Positions 1-8,882 of a DNA stretch of 48,804 nucleotides are shown piece after piece; position 1 is the stretch's first letter, and every line of letters starts with the position of its first letter. This DNA comes from Wenzhouxiangella sp. (lineage in GTDB: Bacteria > Pseudomonadota > Gammaproteobacteria > Xanthomonadales > Wenzhouxiangellaceae). Made by a program: the position numbers and the translations under genes. Where the stretch lies: the NCBI GenBank assembly GCA_007694885.1, contig REEW01000067.1:1-48804 (forward strand). Reading direction: 5' to 3'. The notes beneath the pieces are model-generated. The model did not search any database. It saw nothing but the letters and a program-made list of their open reading frames with translations, and was not told where the DNA came from.

Positions 1-1422
1 AACCCCGAACCCTCGTCCCCCGACTTCGACCTCGTCGTCCTGGGCTCCGGACCCGGCGGGTACACGGCCGCGTTTCGGGCCGCCGACCTGGGGTTGAGCG
101 TGGCCCTGATCGAGCGCTACCCGACCCTGGGCGGGGTCTGCCTGAACGTTGGTTGCATTCCGTCCAAGGCGCTGCTGCACGTCGGCCAGGTCATCGATGC
201 GGCCGCGCAGCTGGGCGATCACGGCGTGTCCTTCGGCGAGCCGCAGATCGATCTCGACAAGCTGCGATCGTTCAAGGACGAGGTGGTCGGCAAGCTCACC
301 GGCGGGCTGGCCGGCATGGCGAAAAAGCGCAAGGTCGAAGTCATCCGCGGAACCGGGCGATTCAGCGACTCACACACACTGAACGTGCAGCACGAGGCCG
401 AGGAACGGACGATCAGCTTCCGCCAGTGCATCATTGCCGCCGGCTCCCGCGTGATCGAAATCCCCGGGATTCCGTGGGACGACGAACGGGTCATGGACTC
501 CACCGGCGCCCTGAAGCTGGCCGAGGTACCCGACCGCCTGCTGGTCATCGGCGGCGGCATCATCGGCCTGGAAATGGCTTGTGTCTACCGCGCGCTGGGT
601 GCGGACGTGACCGTGGTCGAGATGATGAACCAGCTCATGGCCGGCGCCGACCCCGACCTGGTCAAGCCGCTGCAGCAACACCTCAAGAACCAGGGCGTGA
701 GATTCCAGCTCAACACCAGGATCAAGAAGGTCGAGCCCGGCGAGAGCGGGTTGACCGCGTACTTTGACGGCGACAAGGCGCCCGACCCGGACCGCTTCGA
801 CCGCGTGCTGGTGTGCGTCGGGCGCCGTCCCAACGGCGACCGACTCAACGCCGAGGCGGCCGGGGTCGAGGTCGACGACCGCGGTTTCATCCCGGTCGAT
901 GGCCAGATGCGCACCAACGTCGCCCACATCCTGGCCATCGGCGATATCGTCGGTCAGCCCATGCTCGCGCACAAGGGCTCTTACGAGGGCAAGGTAGCCG
1001 CCGAGGTGGCCGCCGGCGAAAAGCGTGCCGCCGATGCGCGCGTGATCCCTTCGGTGGCCTACACCGATCCGGAAGTGGCCTGGGTCGGCCTGACCGAGGC
1101 GCAGGCGAAAGATCAGGGCATTGATTACGGCGTTGGCAAGTTCCCCTGGGCGGCCTCCGGGCGGGCCCTGGGCATGGACCGGACCGAGGGTTTCACCAAG
1201 CTGATCTTCGACCGGCAGACCGATCGCCTGATCGGCGCCGGCGTGGTCGGCCTGCATGCCGGCGACCTCATCGCCGAGCTTTGCCTGGCCCTGGAGATGG
1301 GTTGTGACGCCGCCGACATCAGCCTGACCATGCATCCGCACCCGACCGTGTCGGAGTCGGTCATGATGGCTGCCGAAGTCTATGAGGGTACAATCACCGA
1401 CCTTTACCTTCCGAAAAAATAG
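1..1422 (+). CDS. lpdA: Dihydrolipoyl dehydrogenase (E3), 5' end missing
   Basis: The frame is open from the first base, so the true start lies outside the window. It encodes a FAD-dependent disulfide reductase that reoxidises the lipoyl groups of the pyruvate or 2-oxoglutarate dehydrogenase complex with NAD+. Visible features are the FAD-binding GSGPGG near the start, the redox-active CLNVGC pair, a second dinucleotide site (GGGIIGLE), the FAD motif ending in AIGDIVG, and the C-terminal HPHPT that supplies the catalytic histidine. It aligns closely with E. coli Lpd as I remember it. The first visible residues (NPEPSSP) are proline-rich and could be a linker from an N-terminal lipoyl domain, as in some Xanthomonas-type E3 proteins. 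That is a guess, because the upstream part is absent. DUF885 starts 12 bases downstream. Confidence 0.96.
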   Translation, partial: NPEPSSPDFDLVVLGSGPGGYTAAFRAADLGLSVALIERYPTLGGVCLNVGCIPSKALLHVGQVIDAAAQLGDHGVSFGEPQIDLDKLRSFKDEVVGKLTGGLAGMAKKRKVEVIRGTGRFSDSHTLNVQHEAEERTISFRQCIIAAGSRVIEIPGIPWDDERVMDSTGALKLAEVPDRLLVIGGGIIGLEMACVYRALGADVTVVEMMNQLMAGADPDLVKPLQQHLKNQGVRFQLNTRIKKVEPGESGLTAYFDGDKAPDPDRFDRVLVCVGRRPNGDRLNAEAAGVEVDDRGFIPVDGQMRTNVAHILAIGDIVGQPMLAHKGSYEGKVAAEVAAGEKRAADARVIPSVAYTDPEVAWVGLTEAQAKDQGIDYGVGKFPWAASGRALGMDRTEGFTKLIFDRQTDRLIGAGVVGLHAGDLIAELCLALEMGCDAADISLTMHPHPTVSESVMMAAEVYEGTITDLYLPKK

Positions 1423-1433
1423 TCGCTCACCTC

Positions 1434-3272
1434 ATGCAAAAATCGTCGATTCCGAACCTGGTCGCGCTGCTGCCTGTCCTGTTTTTCATCATTGCCGCCC
1501 AAGCGGCATCCGGCGCCGAGGCGCAGCAGATGGCGCGCTCGGAGTCGCTCCATGAGTTCTTCGACCGGGTGACCCGGGAGCAGCGTTCCCTGAGCCCGCA
1601 GGCCATGTCGGCAGCCATGCTCGGCAGCGATCGGGAGGCGGAGTTTCTTGGCCGCCTCGATATCCCGTCGGTTGAGGGGGCTCGCACCGAGCTGGCCATG
1701 GCAAGGCGTCATCGCCAGGAACTGGCGCGCTTCGACCGGCAAGCGGTCTCGCCGCAGGATCAGCTGTCCTACGACATCCTCGCCTGGCAGCTGGATCAGA
1801 AAATCGTCGGCGAGGAGTTTCTCTGGCACGACTTTCCGGTCAACCAGCTGATGGCGATTCACAACCTGCTGCCCGGCTTCATGACCGCCCAGCATCCGCT
1901 GCGCGGTGACCCTGATGTCGATTTCTACCTGCAGCGCCTGGCCCAGTTTCCGGCAGCATTCGGCGGCACCATCGAGGTGGTCGCCCATCGCGCCGGGCTG
2001 GGTCTGCTGCCGCCGCGCTTTGCGATTGAAAAAACCATTCGCGACAGCCGGGCGTTCATTGACGGGCCGGCTGCGGCCAATCCGCTGGTGACCGAGATGC
2101 TGGCCCGTGCCGACCGCCTGAACGTGCTCAGCGAAGCCCGCCGGGATGGACTCGAAGCCGAATTGGTCGAGTCCGTTGAGCGCTATGTCGTGCCGGCCTA
2201 CCAGGCGCTGATCGACTACCTTGTCGAGCTGTTGCCGGAGGCTGAATCCAGCGACGGCGTCTGGCGCATGCCCCGGGGCGATGAATACTACCGCTGGATT
2301 CTTCGAGGCCACACCACCACCGACCTGCAGCCGGACGAAATCCATCGGCTGGGGCTTGAGGAAGTGGCGCGCATCGAGGCCGAGATGGACGAGATTCTGT
2401 GTGCGCAAGACTACTGCGACGGCAGCGTGGGTGAGCGCATGGCCGCGCTGAATGCCGAAGCGCGCTTTTTGTTTGAAGACAGCGACGCCGGGCGCGCCGC
2501 GATCCTCGACGCCTACCGCGACATCGTCGCCGAAATCGAGCAGGGCCTGGACGGCTGGTTCCATGAAGGGCCGGCCTACGATCTGGAGGTGCAGCGCGTG
2601 CCGGTCTATCGCGAGGCGACCTCGTTCGGCGCCTACTACATGCGTGGCCTGCCGGACGGTTCGCGTCCGGGCGTGTTTTTCGCCAACCTGCGCTCGGTCG
2701 AAGAGCATCCGCGCTTCGGCCTGCGAACGCTCGCCTACCACGAGGCCATCCCCGGTCACCATCTGCAGATCAGCCGCATGCAGGTCATGGACGACGTGCC
2801 GGATTTCCGTCGTTCCGTACGCCTGCACGCCCATGCCGAAGGCTGGGCCCTGTACGCCGAACGGCTGGCCTGGGAAATGGGTTTCCATGACGACCCCTTC
2901 GACAACCTGGGGCGTCTCCAGGCCGAGCTGTTCCGGGCGGTTCGCCTGGTGGTCGATACCGGCATGCATTACCATCGCTGGTCGCGCGAGAAGGGTATGG
3001 ACTACATGCGCGCGGTGACGGGCATGCCCTTGTCCGACGTCGAGGCCGAAATCGAGCGCTATCTTGTCATCCCCGGTCAGGCCTGTTCGTTCAAGGTCGG
3101 CATGATGCGCATGCAGGCCATGCGCGAGCGGGCCGAGCAGGCGCTGGGAGAACACTTTGACATTCGCGACTTCCACTCCCTGATCCTCGACAGCGGTGCG
3201 ATGCCGCTGGAACTGCTCGACCGGGTGGTGGACGACTGGATTGCCGGTTCTCTAGAAAATCCGCCAACCTAG
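1434..3272 (+). CDS. DUF885 family exported protein, putative metallopeptidase
   Basis: This 612-residue protein has an N-terminal hydrophobic segment ending near ASGAEA, consistent with a Sec signal peptide, so it is probably periplasmic or lipid-anchored. The rest matches the DUF885 family, which is largely helical and carries HEAIPGHH (here residues 436-443). This resembles the HExxH zinc site of gluzincin peptidases with a changed spacing. Family members are usually annotated as putative peptidases; the substrate is unknown. The start at 1434 lies 12 bases after lpdA, with no strong Shine-Dalgarno sequence. The last 21 bases overlap, tail to tail, the end of the oppositely oriented transporter gene. 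Length is normal for the family. Confidence 0.88.
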   Translation: MQKSSIPNLVALLPVLFFIIAAQAASGAEAQQMARSESLHEFFDRVTREQRSLSPQAMSAAMLGSDREAEFLGRLDIPSVEGARTELAMARRHRQELARFDRQAVSPQDQLSYDILAWQLDQKIVGEEFLWHDFPVNQLMAIHNLLPGFMTAQHPLRGDPDVDFYLQRLAQFPAAFGGTIEVVAHRAGLGLLPPRFAIEKTIRDSRAFIDGPAAANPLVTEMLARADRLNVLSEARRDGLEAELVESVERYVVPAYQALIDYLVELLPEAESSDGVWRMPRGDEYYRWILRGHTTTDLQPDEIHRLGLEEVARIEAEMDEILCAQDYCDGSVGERMAALNAEARFLFEDSDAGRAAILDAYRDIVAEIEQGLDGWFHEGPAYDLEVQRVPVYREATSFGAYYMRGLPDGSRPGVFFANLRSVEEHPRFGLRTLAYHEAIPGHHLQISRMQVMDDVPDFRRSVRLHAHAEGWALYAERLAWEMGFHDDPFDNLGRLQAELFRAVRLVVDTGMHYHRWSREKGMDYMRAVTGMPLSDVEAEIERYLVIPGQACSFKVGMMRMQAMRERAEQALGEHFDIRDFHSLILDSGAMPLELLDRVVDDWIAGSLENPPT

Positions 3273-4544
3273 CCAGATCAGGCAGAACACCACGAGGAAG
3301 CCGAAGCCGGCCCAGGCCAGGCGCATCAGGCCCGGACCCGGTCGGTGTTCCTCGGGCATGAACTCGGCCGTGATGACGCGAATGTTCAGCCAGGCCAGAA
3401 CCGGTGCGGCAAGAAAGGACACCGTGGTGGCAAAGTCGATCAGCAGGGTGAAGCGCTGGCCGAAGTAAAGAATGATGATCAGCGCACCGATCGTGACCAG
3501 CAGCAAAGCGGTAATGTAACGGCCACGATGCAGGTCAAGGCCGCGCTCGTCGTCGCTGGCCGCGCCGCTGACTTCGATGAGCGCGCGGATGACGCGCGGA
3601 TAGGCATCGGTGACGGCAAGCGTGGTCGAAAACATCGCGGTCAGCGCGGCCACCGCAATCAGCGGTCGCGCCCATTCGCCCAGGCTGGCGGCGTAGAGGT
3701 CGACCAGTCGCGCTGAAAAGGCGACAGCCTGGTCGGGCAGGTTTTCACCGCTGCCGTGGACGATCAGCGCCCCGAGCAGGATGAACAGCACGGCCATGAC
3801 GGTTGCCGCCAGGTAGCCCAGGCGACAGTCGATCAGGGCGTGACGCACACTGGGGTGCTGGCCGGTTTGCTGGGCTCGCTCCAGCGTCCACAGGGAGTGC
3901 CAGGCGGCTACGTCCAGCGGAATCGGCATCCACCCCAGCAAGGCAAGAACGAAGGCAATCCCGGCAGCCGTCCACAGGCGATCAAGTTCATGGGTCGGGC
4001 TGAGCGCCGACCAGTCCGGCCCGGCGCCGAACGCGAGCATCACCGCCGCCGCGGTCGAGATGGCCAGGGCGGTCATGATCAGTTTCATGGCCAGGTCCAG
4101 GGCGGCGAAGCGCCCCAGGGCAAGAACCGTGATGCAGGCGACCAGCACGCCGAACGAGAGCTGCGACGGGGTCGCGTCGATACCGAAGACAACCCCGGCC
4201 AGGCCGGCCGTGACCAGGGTCACGCTGGCCTGGATGATCAGCATGGTCGCCAGGGTAATCAGCGCAAACAGCCCCAGGGCCCAGTCTCCCAGGCGCCGGT
4301 AGCCCTGGATCAGCGATTCGCCGGTGGCGGCCGCGTAGCGCGGACCGAACTCGATGAACGGGAACTTCAGCACGCAGGCCAGCACGACCAGTGCAAGCAG
4401 GGTCAGGCCATAGTCGGCGCCGGCGCGGGTCGACTGGACCAGGTGTGAAACACCGATCGCCGCACCCGCCATGAGCAGTCCGGGGCCCAGCGCGGCCCTG
4501 AGCCTTGGCAATGATCGGGTCGGTATTCCGGACTGCTTGCTCAT
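3252..4544 (-). CDS. Nramp-family transporter with non-canonical metal site
   Basis: This is a polytopic membrane protein of 430 residues with about 11 hydrophobic segments. The opening GPGLLMAGAAIG and the following RAGADYG match helix 1 of Nramp/MntH transporters, which move Mn2+ or Fe2+ with protons. The helix-1 DPGN metal-binding motif is absent: the aligned residues read G-V-S-H. The helix-6 MPH reads MPI. Substrate is therefore uncertain; it belongs to a divergent Nramp subgroup and may not carry the usual metals. I chose the ATG at 4544 (MSKQSG), which has purine-rich sequence upstream, rather than a start 22 codons earlier that adds a non-hydrophobic tail. Its 3' end overlaps the convergent DUF885 gene. 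Confidence 0.85.
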   Translation of the reverse strand: MSKQSGIPTRSLPRLRAALGPGLLMAGAAIGVSHLVQSTRAGADYGLTLLALVVLACVLKFPFIEFGPRYAAATGESLIQGYRRLGDWALGLFALITLATMLIIQASVTLVTAGLAGVVFGIDATPSQLSFGVLVACITVLALGRFAALDLAMKLIMTALAISTAAAVMLAFGAGPDWSALSPTHELDRLWTAAGIAFVLALLGWMPIPLDVAAWHSLWTLERAQQTGQHPSVRHALIDCRLGYLAATVMAVLFILLGALIVHGSGENLPDQAVAFSARLVDLYAASLGEWARPLIAVAALTAMFSTTLAVTDAYPRVIRALIEVSGAASDDERGLDLHRGRYITALLLVTIGALIIILYFGQRFTLLIDFATTVSFLAAPVLAWLNIRVITAEFMPEEHRPGPGLMRLAWAGFGFLVVFCLIWLGWRIF

Positions 4545-4695
4545 CGCTTCTTTTTCCACCTCAAATGAGTCGGGCCAGGGTGCTGATCGAAACCACGCGG
4601 AGTAGTGCATCGCACAAGCGCAAGCTGGTTATCGATAAAGCGCCTCTCATTCCATACCGCCGGTCAGATGAGTCTGATAAACATTGCCTACTTGC

Positions 4696-4764
4696 TTGCA
4701 AATCTGAAGTTTTTGTTCATATCATATCGACCAAACAGGCAGACGCATCCTACAGCAGTCTGCC
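4696..4764 (+). promoter_or_regulatory. Candidate promoter and small inverted repeat ahead of the lipase operon
   Basis: TTGCAA (4696-4701) and TATCAT (4720-4725) form a sigma-70-like pair with an 18-base spacer, in an AT-rich island that stands out from the surrounding DNA. Just downstream lies an inverted repeat, GGCAGAC (4738-4744) and GTCTGCC (4758-4764), with a 13-base loop. It could be an operator or a 5'-UTR hairpin. The lipase ATG is at 4809 with GGGGAG at 4795-4800. The rest of the 264-base divergent gap (4545-4808) shows no gene. Confidence 0.45.
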
Positions 4765-4808
4765 ATGAGTTCTACAAACCTTGATCTTTGCTTCGGGGAG
4801 AAAATCTG

Positions 4809-6956
4809 ATGAAGTTACGCCTGTTCCCGGCTTTTGTGCTGGTGTTGTTCTGGCTGGCCGGATGCGGCGGCAGTTCGGACGTGGATCGTGCAACACCGGT
4901 CGATCCCGCCGAAAAGCCCGATGGTGATCCGGTCACCGCCACCTTTACCGCGCAGTTTGATCCGGGTGCGGGTGTATTGCCGTTCCCGAACAACCTGCTG
5001 CGTTCCGGGTCGACCGATCTGACCCTGAACATTCCGGTGCCGGATCCGGAGGACTTCGGTAATCCGCAGGTGGCCCTGAACGCACTCGACGGGTTCAGCA
5101 CGGTCGCGCCCTGGAGCTTTTCATTCGACCGGCCAATCGATCCGGACTCCGTGATCCCCGGCAGCAGCGTGCGCCTGTTCGAGGTCCAGTTCGTGTTTGG
5201 AACCATCGCCGTTGAGCAGGTCAACCGCGAGCTGACCCCGGGCGCGGAGTTCGTCGCCCAGGTCAACCCGGGTGATCCGAACGGCGTGGTGGTGCTGCCG
5301 CTGCAGCCGCTGGCCGAAAACACCGGCTACATGGCGGTCGTGACCAACGCCATCACCGACACCGACGGCAACCCGGCGACTCCGTCGCAGACCTACTTCC
5401 TGGCCAAGCGCACCGAGCCCCTGGTCACCTCGACCGGGATCAGCACCGAGCCGCTGCTGGACAACCAGAGCGCCCAGGCCCTGGAGCCGCTGCGCCAGCT
5501 GATCAGCGCCCAGGAAAGCGCGGCGACCGCGGTCGGTATCAACCGCGATGACATCGTGCTCTCGTTCACCGCCACCACCCAGGCGATCACCCCGGTGCTG
5601 GGAACGATTCGTTCCACCCTGCGTCCGACCTCGACCCAGGTCGGGCAGGCCTGTCCGGCTCCGGGCGTGTGCCTGACCACGGCCGACGTCTTGCCACCGG
5701 GGGCGTCCCCGGGCATCGCCGACATCTATCTGGGCGTGGTCGAGCTGCCGTACTTCCTGCCGGTGCCCAGCGCCGAGAACCCGACTGCGCCGCTGACCGG
5801 CTTCTGGCAGGCCGAGCCGGGCGCCTACGTGCCGCCGTTCGACGGCCTGGGCCTGGATCCGGCCTCGACCAACGTCACCGTGGCCAATCCGCTGCCGGTC
5901 GAGCGTGCCCGCCAGGTCGCGCCGATGCTGATCACCGTGCCCAACGCCAATTCCGGCCAGGTGCGCCCGGCCGCCGGTTGGCCCGTGGTCATCTTCCAGC
6001 ATGGCATTACCGGCAACCGGAGCCAGATGCTGGCCCTGGCCGACACCATGGCCTCGATCGGCTTTGCCGTGGTCGCCATCGACAAGCCGCTGCACGGCAT
6101 CACCGACGTGACCAACCCGCTCTATGTCGGTAACACACCGTTTGCGCCGATCGCGAGTGAACGCACGTTCGATCTGGACTTGCAGAACAACGAGACCGGT
6201 GCGCCGGGTCCGGACGGCACCATCGACGATTCCGGGGTCTGGTTCATCAACCTGGGCAGCCTGCTGACCTCGCGCGATAACCTGCGCCAGGCTCAGGTCG
6301 ACCTGTCATCGCTGGCGGTCAACATCCCGTCCATCGACCTCAACGGCGATGGGCTGGGCGATCTGGACGGCTCCAACATCAATCTGGTCGGCCTTTCGCT
6401 CGGCGCCATGGCCGGCACCGCCTTTCTGGCCGTGGAGCCGACCGTCAACAACGGCGTGCTGTCCGCACCGGGTGGCGGGATCGCCAACCTGCTGGCCGGT
6501 TCCGAAACCTTCGGTCCGGTGATTCGTTCCGGTCTGGCCGCGGCCGGAGTCGAGCCGGATTCCCCGGACTTCGCCCAGTTCCTGCTGGCCGCGCAAACCG
6601 TCGTTGATTCGGCCGATCCGATCAACTGGGGTGCGCTGACGGTAGAAACCAACAGCGTACTGCTGCAGCAGATCGCCGGAGATACCGTGGTTCCAAACGC
6701 GGTGCCCGGTTCTCCGCTGGCGGGTACCGAACCCCTGATCCGGGTGATGGGCCTGGCGCCGATTACCGGTACCACCCAGGATCCAATGGGCATTCGCGGT
6801 GCCGTTCGCCTTGTCGAGGGTGGACACGGTTCCTTGCTCGATCCTTCGGCCGGTCCGGCCGTGACGGCGGAAATGCAGGGCCAGGCGGCCAGCATGGTGT
6901 CGTCCGGCGGCGCCACCGTGATCATTGGCAACACCTCGCTCATCAAGACCGACTGA
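4809..6956 (+). CDS. VolA-like surface lipase lipoprotein
   Basis: This 715-residue lipoprotein has the signal MKLRLF...LFWLAGC, with lipobox LAGC and glycines after the cysteine, which favours outer-membrane sorting. The N-terminal third resembles the bacterial virulence-factor lipase N-terminal domain (Lipase_bact_N). The C-terminal half is an alpha/beta hydrolase with an oxyanion region QHGITG (His398), nucleophile motif GLSLG (Ser530) and a late GGHG (His673). The nearest characterised relative I know is VolA of Vibrio, a surface-exposed lysophospholipase encoded next to a FadL-type barrel. Here the neighbour is a DUF1302 barrel, so fatty-acid or ester release coupled to uptake or export is plausible but inferred. 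The start at 4809 is set by GGGGAG and by the signal peptide; a TTG 21 bases upstream is less likely. It heads a six-gene operon. Confidence 0.88.
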   Translation: MKLRLFPAFVLVLFWLAGCGGSSDVDRATPVDPAEKPDGDPVTATFTAQFDPGAGVLPFPNNLLRSGSTDLTLNIPVPDPEDFGNPQVALNALDGFSTVAPWSFSFDRPIDPDSVIPGSSVRLFEVQFVFGTIAVEQVNRELTPGAEFVAQVNPGDPNGVVVLPLQPLAENTGYMAVVTNAITDTDGNPATPSQTYFLAKRTEPLVTSTGISTEPLLDNQSAQALEPLRQLISAQESAATAVGINRDDIVLSFTATTQAITPVLGTIRSTLRPTSTQVGQACPAPGVCLTTADVLPPGASPGIADIYLGVVELPYFLPVPSAENPTAPLTGFWQAEPGAYVPPFDGLGLDPASTNVTVANPLPVERARQVAPMLITVPNANSGQVRPAAGWPVVIFQHGITGNRSQMLALADTMASIGFAVVAIDKPLHGITDVTNPLYVGNTPFAPIASERTFDLDLQNNETGAPGPDGTIDDSGVWFINLGSLLTSRDNLRQAQVDLSSLAVNIPSIDLNGDGLGDLDGSNINLVGLSLGAMAGTAFLAVEPTVNNGVLSAPGGGIANLLAGSETFGPVIRSGLAAAGVEPDSPDFAQFLLAAQTVVDSADPINWGALTVETNSVLLQQIAGDTVVPNAVPGSPLAGTEPLIRVMGLAPITGTTQDPMGIRGAVRLVEGGHGSLLDPSAGPAVTAEMQGQAASMVSSGGATVIIGNTSLIKTD

Positions 6957-6970
6957 CAGGGAGACGAAGC

Positions 6971-8863
6971 ATGAATCGCCATTTCAAGAACAACCGTCGG
7001 CAGAGCAAGGTTTTGCGTCCCTGCCTGCTGGCCAGTGCAGTAGCCCTGGCTCTTGCGGCCAATCCGGCCAGCGCCATTGACCTGAGCACCGGTGAAGTCA
7101 GCATCCAGCTCGATACCACCCTCAGCTACGGCATCGGCATGCGCGTGGCCAGCCGCGACGACGATCTCGTCGCCAAGGCCCATTTCAACCCGTTGATCTC
7201 GCAGGCGCCGCTCGAGCAGCAGATTGCCGCCCCCGGGCGTTTTTCGGCCAACTCCGACGACGGCAACCTGAACTTCGACCGCTGGGATCCGATTTTCAAC
7301 TCCGCCCGCGTGACCTCGGAGCTGTCGATCAACTACCGCAACTACGGCGCCTTCGTGCGCGGCAACTTTTTCCATGATTTCACCCTGAACGACAAGGACT
7401 TCCTGTCCGACGACGCCAAGGACCAGGTCGGCAACCGGGCGCGCCTGCTCGATGCCTTCGTCTACGGTGATTTCGACGCGCCCGGCGGGCGTTTGCTGTC
7501 GCTGCGTCTGGGCCGCCAGGTGGTCAGCTGGGGCGAAAGCACCTTCATTCCCGGCGGCATCAATACCATCAACCCGGTCGATATCACCGCGCTGCGCACG
7601 GCCGGCGCCGAACTGCGCGACGCCTTCCTGCCGCTGAACATGCTGTGGGCAAGCATTGATCTGACCCAGAACGTGTCGGCCGAGGCGGTCGCCATGTTCG
7701 AATGGGATGCGATCGAGGCCGAGCCGTCCGGTACCTTCTTCTCGACCAACGACTTCGGCACGGCCGGCGGTCAGTACGCCATGCTGAACTTCGGCCTGGT
7801 GCCGCAGCCGGTGCGCAACACTGACCTGTACGATCCGGTCTGCCGCCAGGGCCAGTTCGGCCTCAGCGATACCGGCCTGCCGCCCGAACTGGTGGCCGTG
7901 GGCTGCAGCGCCGCCTTCCCGCGCCGCGCCCAGGACAACAATGCCCGCGATGGCGGCCAGTACGGCCTGGCGCTGCGTTATTTTGCTCCGCAGCTCAATG
8001 ACACCGAGTTCGCCTTTTACTATCTGCGCTATCACAGCCGGTTGCCGGTGTTGTCCGGTCAGGCGGTCACCAGCCCGGACGTCACCACAGGCCAGGTCAT
8101 TGTCGAGTACCCGGAAGACATCAACCTGTTCGGCCTGAGCTTCAACACCAACGTGGCCGGCTGGTCGGTGGGTGGTGAGATCAGCTACCGCGACAATCTC
8201 CCGGTCCAGATCGACGACGTCGAGCTGCTGTTTGCCGGTCTGTCGCCACTCAACGCCGTGTTGCCGGCCGAACATGACCGTTTCCGCAGTCAGCTGGGCG
8301 AGTTCGGCCCCGGCGAGTTCATCCGCGGCTACGAGCGCCGGGAGGTATCGCAGGCACAGGTCACCTTGACCAAGCTGATCGGCCCGAACAACTGGGTCAA
8401 TGCCAACCAGGTCGCCGTGGTGGCCGAGGCCGGTGCGACCCACTTCTGGGATCTTCCGAGCCGCGACGTGATGCGGTTCGAGGGGCCGGGTACCGACACC
8501 GGCGGTGGTCCGTCGCGACTGACCGGCGGCAACAGCCGCAACCCGGTCACCCTGACCGACGGATTTGCGACTGCGTTCAGCTGGGGTTACCGCCTGTTGC
8601 TGGCACCAACCTACAACAACGTGTTCGGCACGCCCTGGAACATGACGCCGCGTTTTGCCTTCAACCACGACGTCCAGGGAGTCTCCCCGGGCCCGGGTGG
8701 CAACTTCGTTGCCGGTCGCAAGCAGGCCACGGTCGGCTTTCAGTTCGATTACCAGGCCCAGTGGCGTCTGGACTTTGCCTACACCAATTTCTTTGGTGCC
8801 GGCATCAACAATCTGCTCGGCGATCGGGATTTCGTCTCGGCGTCGGTCAGCTACTCGTTCTGA
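6971..8863 (+). CDS. DUF1302 outer-membrane beta-barrel protein
   Basis: This 630-residue protein has a clear Sec signal peptide (basic start, hydrophobic core, cleavage near ANPASA) and a C-terminus ending SVSYSF, the terminal phenylalanine typical of BAM-assembled barrels. Alternating polar and aromatic segments run throughout. It matches DUF1302, a family of predicted outer-membrane barrels that is repeatedly encoded beside DUF1329 proteins and MMPL pumps in Pseudomonas and relatives. No member's substrate is firmly known to me; lipids or other hydrophobic molecules are the usual suggestion. It lies 14 bases after the lipase gene and 19 bases before the first DUF1329 gene, so the genes are almost certainly cotranscribed. 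Confidence 0.9.
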   Translation: MNRHFKNNRRQSKVLRPCLLASAVALALAANPASAIDLSTGEVSIQLDTTLSYGIGMRVASRDDDLVAKAHFNPLISQAPLEQQIAAPGRFSANSDDGNLNFDRWDPIFNSARVTSELSINYRNYGAFVRGNFFHDFTLNDKDFLSDDAKDQVGNRARLLDAFVYGDFDAPGGRLLSLRLGRQVVSWGESTFIPGGINTINPVDITALRTAGAELRDAFLPLNMLWASIDLTQNVSAEAVAMFEWDAIEAEPSGTFFSTNDFGTAGGQYAMLNFGLVPQPVRNTDLYDPVCRQGQFGLSDTGLPPELVAVGCSAAFPRRAQDNNARDGGQYGLALRYFAPQLNDTEFAFYYLRYHSRLPVLSGQAVTSPDVTTGQVIVEYPEDINLFGLSFNTNVAGWSVGGEISYRDNLPVQIDDVELLFAGLSPLNAVLPAEHDRFRSQLGEFGPGEFIRGYERREVSQAQVTLTKLIGPNNWVNANQVAVVAEAGATHFWDLPSRDVMRFEGPGTDTGGGPSRLTGGNSRNPVTLTDGFATAFSWGYRLLLAPTYNNVFGTPWNMTPRFAFNHDVQGVSPGPGGNFVAGRKQATVGFQFDYQAQWRLDFAYTNFFGAGINNLLGDRDFVSASVSYSF

Positions 8864-8882
8864 CGTCAACAGGAGGCCGGAC

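Noticed and set aside
1404-3176. A 590-codon minus-strand frame opposite DUF885
   Set aside because: It is antisense to a recognised family and shows no coherent domain.
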